NCBI GenBank assembly: GCA_013388565.1
Contig: JACAEZ010000011.1
Span: 1-21,405 of the forward strand
Reading direction: 5' to 3'
DNA length: 21,405 bases
Source of the DNA: Campylobacterales bacterium
Lineage (GTDB): Bacteria > Campylobacterota > Campylobacteria > Campylobacterales > JACAEZ01
Position numbers and translations under genes: made by a program. The stretch's first letter is position 1. Each line of letters begins with the position of its first letter. Under the pieces are notes generated by a model, which did not search any database, was not told the DNA's origin, and saw nothing but the letters and a program-made list of their open reading frames with translations. This document shows, piece by piece, positions 6,719 to 14,329 of this stretch.

Positions 6719-9400
6719 ATGAATCCACTATTAGAGCAATTTTTACAAGAAGCAAGAGAGAATTTAAAATATATTGAACAAAATTTAGAAGAACTTGGAA
6801 GTGGTGACCCTGAATTAATCAATTCTATTTTCAGAGCTGCACATACATTAAAAGGTGGTTCTGGTATTGTAGGTTTTGAGGCTGTAAAAAATATAACCCA
6901 TAAGGCAGAAGATTTATTAGATTTGCTTAGGTCAAAAAAAATAGAGTATAAAGAGAGTATGTTAAGTGCTTTATATGATGCTTTTGATGAAGTTTTAAAT
7001 CTTGTTGAAGCTGCTGAACAAAGTGGTGATGTTGTGGAAGCTGATATAAATGTTCAAACTAGAATTATTAACTATCTATTGCAACAAATGAATAAAAATG
7101 CAGATGAAAAAGTTGCTTGGAAATGTCCTGTTAATATCATAAAAGATAAAAAAGTTGTTTCAAATTTTATCCCTTTAACATTAAATGGTTTTAGTGAAAA
7201 ATTGCCTTTTAAAGCAGATTTAATAACAGAAAATAATATTAACGATAAAAAAGTTTATGCAATACTATTTGATGTAGATGAAGATTGTATGGTGTTTGGA
7301 AACGACCCTATTTATGCTCTCTCTTTGATGAATGATTTTGTAATTTCTATAAATTCTACTTGTTCAAAAAAAATTGCAGAAGATATTTTAAATGGTGCAG
7401 ACGATGAAGATGGATTAAAATTAAAAGTTAAAATTTTAGCAATAGTTCATGCAAATTATGAGATATTAGAAGAATCACTATATAACTTTTTAGATGAACT
7501 TTACTTTTTACCATTAGACATAGAGACTCTTTTAGATATAAATATTGGTGAAAGCAAAAAAATAGAATTTATAAAAGATTTAGTAAAAAAAGCAAAAGAG
7601 CTTATTTCATCAAATAATATAGATGAGTTGAAATCTGTATTAGGTGATTCTCTTAGCTTAATAAATAGCAATACATTAGAGGCTATAAAGATAAAAAGAG
7701 CTTATGAAGTTTGTAGCTGTGTATCTAAAGATGATTATTCTAAATTATTAGAATTTATTGAATCTATAGATTGTAGTAAAAGTAGTGAAGAAAAATCACA
7801 ACTAGATAAAAATAGTAATATACAAGTTGTTAAACAAATAGATGATGTTACAGATGTTGATAAAAATAGTATAAATTTAATGTTAAAACAACAACTAGAA
7901 CAGTTAAATAATATAAGAGATAATGATGTTATTGCAAGAGTTTATGAGATAGTTTCTAAATGTGCCTATTACTTAAATATTGAATTTAATGTACAAAATA
8001 GTAGAGAATCATTAATTGAATATATTTCATCTTTACTTGGCATTAAAACAGAAAAAAAAGAGAGTGATAATAAAAATGAACAAGTAGTAACAGACAATAT
8101 ATCTAAAACAGAAAATATAAATACACACCAAATAAATGAAGATGAAAAAGTTTCAAAAACTGAACAAAATAATAAAGTTCAAAAAGCAGAACCAAAAAAA
8201 GATGTAATAGGTAAAGTTGTAAAAATTGAACAAGAGTCAATTGACCATTTAATGAGTATTGTTGGTGAACTGTTAGTTGCAAAAAATTCATTGCCATATT
8301 TAGCAGAATCCGTTTTAGAGATGGAGGGTGATACAGTAAAAAGGGCTATATTAGAGAAGTATTCATTTATTGATAGACTTACAAATCAACTTCAAGATTT
8401 AATTATGTCCATGAGAATGTTACCAATATCATATGTATTTGATAGATACCCAAAACTTGTTAGAGAAATATCAAAAAAATTAGGTAAAAATGTAAAACTT
8501 ATTCAACAAGGTGGTGATACAAAGCTTGATAAAAATATGATAGAGATGTTGGCTGACCCTTTAATTCATATAGTTAGAAATTCATTAGATCATGGAATTG
8601 AGAGTCCTAGTGAAAGAGTAAAAAGTGGTAAAGATGAAGCTGGTACTATCATGATGAAAGCTTATCCACAATCTGATAAAGTTATTATAGAAATTCAAGA
8701 TGATGGTAAGGGTATTAATTCTGAAGTTGTTGTCAATAAAGTTATCGAAAAAGGGTTGATGGATATATCTAAAATAGAGCAATTAAATGATGAAGAGAAA
8801 TTAAATCTTATATTTTTGCCAGGGCTTTCTACTGCTGAATCTATCAGTGAATATAGTGGTAGAGGTGTTGGAATGGATGTTGTTAAAAAATCTATTGAAA
8901 ACTTTGGTGGAGATGTCACTTTACAAAGTCAAGTAGGAAAAGGTACTAAAATTATAATGTCTATTCCTGTTTCACTAGCTGTTACAACATTGTTACATAT
9001 CTCTATGAATGGATTACATTATGGTTTTCCTATGGATAGCGTAAGTGAAACTGTAAAAATTGACCATAAAGATATTACATATTTAAATAATGAGCCATTT
9101 GTTTATATAAGAGGTGAAGTAATTCCATTAATCATGATAAAAGAGATGTTAAATGTCGAAGCTATAACAAAACAACAACTTTCAATTGTAGTTTTAAATG
9201 TTAAAGATAATTTGATAGCAGTTGTTGTAAATGAACTGTTAGGACAATTAGATGTTGTACAAAAACCGCTTGAAGGATTACTATCAGACCATCCAATAGT
9301 AAGTGGAACAGCTCTTTTAGGTAATGGACAAATTATCATGGTGCTTGACCCTATCGGTGTTTTAGAAATGGATGATATTTATAAAATTCAAAAACTATAA
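6719..9400 (+). CDS. cheA: Chemotaxis histidine kinase CheA
   Basis: Central kinase that autophosphorylates under receptor control and passes phosphate to CheY and CheB. At 893 residues it is longer than E. coli CheA (about 650). Order: an HPt/P1 domain at 1-120 with phospho-acceptor H42 in AAHTLKGGSG; a long middle region (about 130-490) containing a P2-like fold with VYAILFDVDEDCMVFGNDP near 180-198 and a Lys/Glu/Asn-rich linker near 440-495; a P3 dimerisation domain from about 496 (IDHLMSIVGELLVAKNSL); a P4 ATPase with N box LIHIVRNSLDHG (about 613), G1 DDGKGI (about 661) and G2 GRGVGMD (about 715); and a P5 CheW-like domain at about 750-890. All catalytic motifs are intact. There is no receiver domain. 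It starts at ATG 6719 behind AAAGG. Confidence 0.97.
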   Translation: MNPLLEQFLQEARENLKYIEQNLEELGSGDPELINSIFRAAHTLKGGSGIVGFEAVKNITHKAEDLLDLLRSKKIEYKESMLSALYDAFDEVLNLVEAAEQSGDVVEADINVQTRIINYLLQQMNKNADEKVAWKCPVNIIKDKKVVSNFIPLTLNGFSEKLPFKADLITENNINDKKVYAILFDVDEDCMVFGNDPIYALSLMNDFVISINSTCSKKIAEDILNGADDEDGLKLKVKILAIVHANYEILEESLYNFLDELYFLPLDIETLLDINIGESKKIEFIKDLVKKAKELISSNNIDELKSVLGDSLSLINSNTLEAIKIKRAYEVCSCVSKDDYSKLLEFIESIDCSKSSEEKSQLDKNSNIQVVKQIDDVTDVDKNSINLMLKQQLEQLNNIRDNDVIARVYEIVSKCAYYLNIEFNVQNSRESLIEYISSLLGIKTEKKESDNKNEQVVTDNISKTENINTHQINEDEKVSKTEQNNKVQKAEPKKDVIGKVVKIEQESIDHLMSIVGELLVAKNSLPYLAESVLEMEGDTVKRAILEKYSFIDRLTNQLQDLIMSMRMLPISYVFDRYPKLVREISKKLGKNVKLIQQGGDTKLDKNMIEMLADPLIHIVRNSLDHGIESPSERVKSGKDEAGTIMMKAYPQSDKVIIEIQDDGKGINSEVVVNKVIEKGLMDISKIEQLNDEEKLNLIFLPGLSTAESISEYSGRGVGMDVVKKSIENFGGDVTLQSQVGKGTKIIMSIPVSLAVTTLLHISMNGLHYGFPMDSVSETVKIDHKDITYLNNEPFVYIRGEVIPLIMIKEMLNVEAITKQQLSIVVLNVKDNLIAVVVNELLGQLDVVQKPLEGLLSDHPIVSGTALLGNGQIIMVLDPIGVLEMDDIYKIQKL

Positions 9401-9406
9401 AGGTTA

Positions 9407-10180
9407 ATGATGGATTTTTTGATATGTAAAATTGAAAATGGTTATTATGCCTTTAAATTGGATAATATACAAAGGGTAATAGAGTCTGAAACAGTTCAAA
9501 ATGTACCAAATGGTTCAAAGTATATAGAAGGATTGATAACATATAATAAAGAGCCACTAGAGATAGTCGATATGCGAAAATTGCTTGGTTTTAAATCTCT
9601 TACAAATGAATTGTATGAAATATTTTCAATCTTAAAACAAGACCATATAGATTGGATAGTTGCATTACAAGATACAATAGATAATCAAACTAAATTTACT
9701 AAAGCAATTAATCCTAATGAGTGTGAACTTGGAAAATGGTTAAATAATTTTGTGTCAAATAATACAGATACAAGAAAGTTGATAGAAAATACAAAAAAAC
9801 ATCATCTGTTATTTCATAATGTTTCAATTGATATATTAAATTTGAATGTTGAAAAGCAAAAAGAGTCAATATATAAACTATTTGAAAAAGCTAAAGAGTA
9901 TAAAAAACATATTTTAAATGACATGAATTTACTTCAATCAAATGCAAATATATTGGCAAACTCTATGCAAAAAATTATTATATATAAAAGAAATGAGCAT
10001 AAAATAGGGTTATTAATTGATAATATTGACGAAATTATTCACTTAAATGATATTGATTTTAAAATGATGGAGTGTAATACTAAAAATTGTGAAATTGTCG
10101 CAATTTCAAAAGTAATTGATATAAAATCAAAATTGACATGTGTAATTGATTATATTAATATCGAAGAGTTAAAAAAATAA
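9407..10180 (+). CDS. CheW adaptor with inserted CZB zinc-binding domain
   Basis: A CheW fold interrupted by a chemoreceptor zinc-binding (CZB) domain. Residues 1-62 form the first half of CheW (FLICKIENGYYAFKL ... YIEGLITYNKEPLEIVDMRK) and 187-255 the second half (KIGLLIDNIDEIIHL ... LTCVIDYINIEEL). In between, a helical CZB domain (about 70-180) carries the expected 3-His/1-Cys ligand set: H80 in QDHIDWIVALQ, C106 in NECELGKWL, and H133 and H137 in KKHHLLFH. CZB domains bind zinc very tightly and the cysteine can respond to hypochlorous acid; they are best known from cytosolic receptors and diguanylate cyclases. Placing one inside the adaptor could make kinase coupling respond to zinc or oxidants. 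The start is the ATGATG at 9407, 6 bases after cheA, behind AAAGG. Confidence 0.85.
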   Translation: MMDFLICKIENGYYAFKLDNIQRVIESETVQNVPNGSKYIEGLITYNKEPLEIVDMRKLLGFKSLTNELYEIFSILKQDHIDWIVALQDTIDNQTKFTKAINPNECELGKWLNNFVSNNTDTRKLIENTKKHHLLFHNVSIDILNLNVEKQKESIYKLFEKAKEYKKHILNDMNLLQSNANILANSMQKIIIYKRNEHKIGLLIDNIDEIIHLNDIDFKMMECNTKNCEIVAISKVIDIKSKLTCVIDYINIEELKK

Positions 10181-10190
10181 AGGTTTTAAT

Positions 10191-10457
10191 ATGGCACAAG
10201 TAGAGTATCAAGGGAATAAAATTATTTTTAATGATATAGTTAATGAAAATTTTATTATAGAGGTAAGAGATTATTTAAAAAGTTTAGATAATGCGATATT
10301 TGATTTATCAAATTGTAAAGATTTACATACTGCAATTTTGCAAATAGTTGTAGTTTTTAAAGCACTGAAAAGTGGTGAATTTATTTTACCTGATGAAGAT
10401 TTTGCTTTTAAAAAAGCAATATTAGGATTTGATATTTGTGAAAACGATATTAATTAG
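10191..10457 (+). CDS. Small STAS-like protein
   Basis: An 88-residue protein resembling a compact STAS (anti-sigma-factor-antagonist-like) domain: a strand pair at the start (QVEYQGNKIIF), a helix (NFIIEVRDYLKSL), then AIFDLSNCKDLHTAILQIVV at 35-54, which fits the strand-loop-helix around the regulatory site of STAS domains. A serine (S40) is present there, but whether it is a phosphorylation site is unknown. No membrane segment or catalytic motif is seen. AAAGG lies upstream of ATG 10191. Its last 20 bases overlap the start of the ParA gene, so the two are likely translated together and may work together. The family call is moderate. Confidence 0.65.
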   Translation: MAQVEYQGNKIIFNDIVNENFIIEVRDYLKSLDNAIFDLSNCKDLHTAILQIVVVFKALKSGEFILPDEDFAFKKAILGFDICENDIN

Positions 10458-11187
10458 TAATAGAAAAGGTGGAAGTGGAAAAAGTACAACTGCTGTTAAT
10501 TTAGCTGTTGAATTTTCAAAAAAACATTCAACACTTTTAATAGACTTTGATACTCAAGGTCATGCAAGTATTGGTGTTGGATTATCTAGTGTAGAAGAAA
10601 ATGGCTCTCACTCTATATTTTTAAACTCTACTCTTAGCGCTACATTTAGACCAACTATATGTGAAAATTTAACTTTATCTCCTGCACTTGAATTTTTTGA
10701 TGTATATGAGTATTCAGATATTAGTGGAATACTTAAAAATAGATTTAAAAAAGAAAAAATAAATGATTTTTTTGAATATTGTATAATTGATACTGCTCCA
10801 ACTTATGATTCACTGTTAAAAAATGCTTTAGAAGTTAGTGATATAGTTATTATTCCTGTTGTTCCGCACTATTTGGGTATTGTCGGTGTAGAACAGATGT
10901 TTAGAGCAATATATCAAATGTCTTTAAGTGTTGGGAAAAAACCTCCAAAAGTATTTATACTTCCTGTAATGTACAATCCACATATAAATGAACATAAAGA
11001 GTCTTTAAAAAAATTGATTGAAAATTTTGGTGAAGATAAACTTTTTTCTCCAATTGGTACAGATATACATTTGGCAACCCAATTTGAATATAAAACTCCA
11101 TCTGTATTATCAAATAAAAGGTCAAAAGGTTCAAACGATTATAAAAAATTTGCACAAGAGTTGTTAGATAAATTAAAAGGTTCATGA
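10438..11187 (+). CDS. ParA-family ATPase of the chemosensory operon
   Basis: Walker-type ATPase of the ParA/Soj family (249 residues), which sorts cargo by ATP-dependent binding to nucleoid or membrane. Visible: deviant Walker A at 9-17 (RKGGSGKST, signature K10 and catalytic K15), A' motif LLIDFDTQGHAS around 33-44 with Thr where DPQG is usual, and Walker B CIIDTAP around 115-121. I chose GTG 10438, giving MKTILISNRKGG, because AGGA at 10424-10427 is well spaced for it; TTG 10429 would lie almost on top of that site. In other bacteria a ParA encoded within a chemotaxis operon (ParA/ParC, PpfA) positions and segregates receptor arrays, so the same role is likely here. It overlaps the next gene by ATGA. 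Confidence 0.9.
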   Translation: MKTILISNRKGGSGKSTTAVNLAVEFSKKHSTLLIDFDTQGHASIGVGLSSVEENGSHSIFLNSTLSATFRPTICENLTLSPALEFFDVYEYSDISGILKNRFKKEKINDFFEYCIIDTAPTYDSLLKNALEVSDIVIIPVVPHYLGIVGVEQMFRAIYQMSLSVGKKPPKVFILPVMYNPHINEHKESLKKLIENFGEDKLFSPIGTDIHLATQFEYKTPSVLSNKRSKGSNDYKKFAQELLDKLKGS

Positions 11188-12731
11188 TGACACAAATTGA
11201 AAGAATTGTTTATGATATAACTGTTTTATATGCAGAAGATGATGAATCCATTAGAGAAAGCACTGCTAGAATACTTTCGAGAATGATTAAAAATGTTATA
11301 ACAGCTATTGATGGTCAAGATGCTATAGATAAATTCAAAGAAAATTATGAAAATATTGATTTAATTATCACAGATATTTCTATGCCATTTAAAAATGGTT
11401 TAGATTTTGTCGAAGATGCAAAAAAATTAAAACCAAATATTTACACAATTTTAACAACAGCATTTGACCATCCAGAATATTTTCAAAAAGCTATTGATTT
11501 AAATGTTGATAAGTATATAATAAAACCTGTTTCACTAATAAAACTTAAAGAATCGATTATAAAGTTTTATAACACCTATAGTTTGCAAAAAGAGTTATTG
11601 TCTCAAAAAGTTATATTAGATGAGTATAAACATGCAATTGATGCTAGTTCTATAGTCTCAAAAACAGATAAAAAAGGTTATATTACATTTGTAAATGACC
11701 TTTTTTGCGAAGTTTCTGGTTATGCAAGAGAAGAGCTTATAGGAAAACCTCATAATATTGTAAGACATCCTGATATGCCAAAAGAGGTTTTCAAAAATAT
11801 GTGGGAGACTATTTTAAATAAAAAAATTTGGCGAGGCAGAGTAAAAAATAGAAAAAAAAATGGTGATTTTTATATTGTAGAGACAACAATTACACCTATT
11901 TTAGACTCAAAAGGTGAAATAAAAGAGTTTATCTCTATAAGACAAGATGTTACAGATTTTGTAAAAGTTGGAAGACAACTTTTAGAAGAGAAAGAGAAAC
12001 AAAAAGAGATGGAGAAAACTTATTTTGAAGACTTAAATAAAACAAAAGACTCTTTTTTAGTCGTATTTACTCATGAATTAAAAACTCCGCTAAATGCTAT
12101 TATCAATTTTGCCTCATTTGCTTCTAAAAAAATTGCTAAAACTGATATATCTTCAAAACAAGATATTATGGAGATGCTTGATGTTGTAAAATCAAATGGT
12201 CGTGATATGTTAGAAATTGTAAATAATATTTTAGATATTTCAAGATTAAAAGCTAACAAACTTCAATTTATATATACAGAATTTAATTTAAATGATATTA
12301 TTAAAGAGATATTACATAAATACTCATCGCTTTTAGAACAAGAGTCTGTTCAAGTCACATTTGATAAAGAAAATGATTCATTAACTATGCTGAAAAGTGA
12401 CAAAAATAGAGTTAAGCAATTGATTTCAAACCTATTTTCAAACTCTATAAAGTATGGTGATGGTATTATACATATATCAACAAAATTAACAAATAGTAAA
12501 CTAATTTTTACAATTGAAGATAATGGTTCTGGTATAAAAAACAAAGATGGTGTATTTGAACTATTTGAACAAGAACAAACAGATGATATTAAAAGAACAG
12601 CAAAAGGTACTGGTGTTGGATTACATTTTGTAAAATTGTTAGCTAATGGGTTAAATATAGAGATAAAATTAGAAGATTCTGAAGAGTTGGGTGGGGCTAA
12701 GTTTATATTGATTTTTAATCAAAATAATTAA
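11184..12731 (+). CDS. REC-PAS-histidine kinase with Aer-like PAS
   Basis: Cytosolic sensor kinase (515 residues). Residues 10-130 are a receiver domain (D19-D20, phospho-acceptor D64 in IITDISMP, K114). Residues 150-258 are a PAS domain strongly like that of the aerotaxis receptor Aer: FVNDLFCEVSGY (169-180), then PHNIVRHPDMPKEVFKNMW (189-207). Aer residues important for FAD binding match R194, H195, D197 and W207 (from memory of Aer). A coiled linker leads to the kinase: H box FTHELKTPL with H297, N box around 408-425, G1 DNGSGI (446-451), G2 GTGVGLH (475-481). No membrane segment is seen. It probably senses redox or respiratory state through flavin and phosphorylates a receiver, perhaps the next gene product. 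ATG 11184 overlaps the ParA stop and follows AAAAGG. Confidence 0.93.
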   Translation: MMTQIERIVYDITVLYAEDDESIRESTARILSRMIKNVITAIDGQDAIDKFKENYENIDLIITDISMPFKNGLDFVEDAKKLKPNIYTILTTAFDHPEYFQKAIDLNVDKYIIKPVSLIKLKESIIKFYNTYSLQKELLSQKVILDEYKHAIDASSIVSKTDKKGYITFVNDLFCEVSGYAREELIGKPHNIVRHPDMPKEVFKNMWETILNKKIWRGRVKNRKKNGDFYIVETTITPILDSKGEIKEFISIRQDVTDFVKVGRQLLEEKEKQKEMEKTYFEDLNKTKDSFLVVFTHELKTPLNAIINFASFASKKIAKTDISSKQDIMEMLDVVKSNGRDMLEIVNNILDISRLKANKLQFIYTEFNLNDIIKEILHKYSSLLEQESVQVTFDKENDSLTMLKSDKNRVKQLISNLFSNSIKYGDGIIHISTKLTNSKLIFTIEDNGSGIKNKDGVFELFEQEQTDDIKRTAKGTGVGLHFVKLLANGLNIEIKLEDSEELGGAKFILIFNQNN

Positions 12732-12745
12732 ATAAGGGTGTTGTT

Positions 12746-14077
12746 ATGGGAAAGATATTAATAGTAGATGACAGTAAAACAAATCGAATGACTCTTAAAT
12801 ATATGCTTGATGATATAGTAGATGATTTGAAAATTGATTTATCATATGATGAGGCTGAAAATGGTCTTATAGCTCTTGAAAAATGCAAAGCAAATGATTA
12901 TGATATTGTGTTAATGGATATTATGATGCCTGTGATGGATGGTATCGAAGCCACAAAAGAGATAAGAAAACTTGGTAAAAAAAATATGATGATTATTGCA
13001 GTTTCAGCTCTTGATGATGATGAAAGTAAAAATAAAATGCTAACATCTGGTGCTGAAGATTATATAACAAAACCTGTAAATGAAGATATTTTCAAAAAAA
13101 GAATAATTAACTATTCTCAATTAATAGATAATAGAAAAAACAGAAAGCTTTTAGTTACATCTGTTAATACTTATGACATTAAAGTTTTTAGTAGAAGATT
13201 GATATTTATAGTACAAAATGAGTCTTCAATATCAGAATTTTGGGACTACTATCTGTTTGAAGAGAATAGATTTGGAGATAGATTAACAGATTTGATTAGG
13301 GTAATTTATGGACTTGGTTTATTGCAAGTAAAGATGAAGTTTAATTGTGAAATAACAGTTGAAGAAAATAGCGAACTATTAATATTTACAATGAATAATA
13401 TAAAACTATTAAATAGTGTAATTGTAAAAAATATAATCTCAAAAAATTATCATGGAGAGTATAAAATTGTTGATGATAAACTCTCTTTTAAATTTAATAA
13501 AGAGTTAAAAGAGATACAAACTCCAAAAGTTGTTGAGAATATAAAAACAGTTGAAACAACTAATACAAAAGCAGTTCATGAAGATATAAATGTAAAAGAT
13601 GTGTTTGTTGAAAGTGCAAGTGATACGACTATAGAGGTTTTTGATTTTATTGATAAAGAGGATTTAGAAGAGTTAGAAAATATTGCAAATGAGTTAGATT
13701 CATTAATGCTTTTAGTTGGAAGCTCTAAAATTGATGATAGTGAAGTGTTGCAAATAGCAAAATATATACAAAGTTTTGGAAGAATGTTGGCAACATATAA
13801 TGAAACATACAATATAGCTAATAGTTTGAATGTTTTATCAAAAAATATAGAAGAGAATATTTCAAGTTTTCAAGAGAAATCAAAAGATATAGCACTTCTT
13901 TGTCAGGCATTTAATAAAGATTTACTATTATGGATAAGAAAGTTATTTTATGAAGGTGCTCCTAGCATAGATTTCTTAGATAGCTCTATTATCTCAAATG
14001 CAAATATGATTTCTGCATTTATAAATCCTCAAAATAGTAGCGGTGCTGAAGAGGTTGATGATATTTTTGATTTTTAA
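12746..14077 (+). CDS. Response regulator with long C-terminal extension and CheZ-like tail
   Basis: 443 residues. The N-terminal receiver (about 1-125) has D8-D9, phospho-acceptor D58 in LMDIMMPVMDG and a lysine in YITKPVNED. Residues 135-260 form a mixed alpha/beta region I do not recognise (ILVTSVNTYD-like start, FWDYYLFEENRFGDRLTDL). The remainder (about 295-430) is acidic and helical (DKEDLEELENIANELDSLML onward). The protein ends EEVDDIFDF, which resembles the C-terminal CheY-binding peptide of CheZ (VDDLL...GF in E. coli, from memory). No DNA-binding or cyclase domain is visible, so output is likely by protein contact. It follows the REC-PAS-kinase by 14 bases with AAGGG upstream of ATG 12746, and closes the chemosensory array. 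Confidence 0.85.
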   Translation: MGKILIVDDSKTNRMTLKYMLDDIVDDLKIDLSYDEAENGLIALEKCKANDYDIVLMDIMMPVMDGIEATKEIRKLGKKNMMIIAVSALDDDESKNKMLTSGAEDYITKPVNEDIFKKRIINYSQLIDNRKNRKLLVTSVNTYDIKVFSRRLIFIVQNESSISEFWDYYLFEENRFGDRLTDLIRVIYGLGLLQVKMKFNCEITVEENSELLIFTMNNIKLLNSVIVKNIISKNYHGEYKIVDDKLSFKFNKELKEIQTPKVVENIKTVETTNTKAVHEDINVKDVFVESASDTTIEVFDFIDKEDLEELENIANELDSLMLLVGSSKIDDSEVLQIAKYIQSFGRMLATYNETYNIANSLNVLSKNIEENISSFQEKSKDIALLCQAFNKDLLLWIRKLFYEGAPSIDFLDSSIISNANMISAFINPQNSSGAEEVDDIFDF

Positions 14078-14104
14078 AATATAAGTAGAAAGATTATTTT
14101 AAAA

Positions 14105-14317
14105 ATGTATAAAGTTATTGTAGAAAATCCATGTAGATGTTTTTTACGAAGTGGTTTAAGTGATGAGTTTGATTTTAGTTCACCTTTTGAAGCACAGATG
14201 AAAGCAGATGAGCTAAAAGATGAGATGCAAAAAAATTTTTGTAAAAAACACTCATTTAGAGTAGAAAAAAGTTATGATGGAAAAACATATAAAGTAGTAA
14301 TTTCACTTGCAAATTAA
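14105..14317 (+). CDS. Small Cys-containing hypothetical protein
   Basis: A 70-residue protein I do not recognise by name. It begins MYKVIVENPCRCFLRSGL and contains a CxC pair (C10, C12) and a CxxH (C46, H49 in NFCKKHSF), which together could form a small metal site. The pattern of a strand, a helix (PFEAQMKADELKDEMQ) and a closing strand pair (SFRVEKSYDGKTYKVVIS) suggests a compact alpha/beta fold. No signal peptide is seen. It lies 27 bases after the last chemosensory gene and 12 before the transporter, so it may belong to the same transcript. It is not NifT, despite its similar size. Confidence 0.65.
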   Translation: MYKVIVENPCRCFLRSGLSDEFDFSSPFEAQMKADELKDEMQKNFCKKHSFRVEKSYDGKTYKVVISLAN

Positions 14318-14329
14318 AAAGAGATAGAA

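Noticed and set aside
10429..10438. TTG 10429 as the ParA start
   Set aside because: The AGGA site ends 1 base before it, too close to serve; GTG 10438 has proper spacing and gives a usual ParA N-terminus.
14105..14317. NifT/FixU, because of size and the nearby cowN
   Set aside because: The sequence does not show the NifT pattern and has CxC/CxxH instead.
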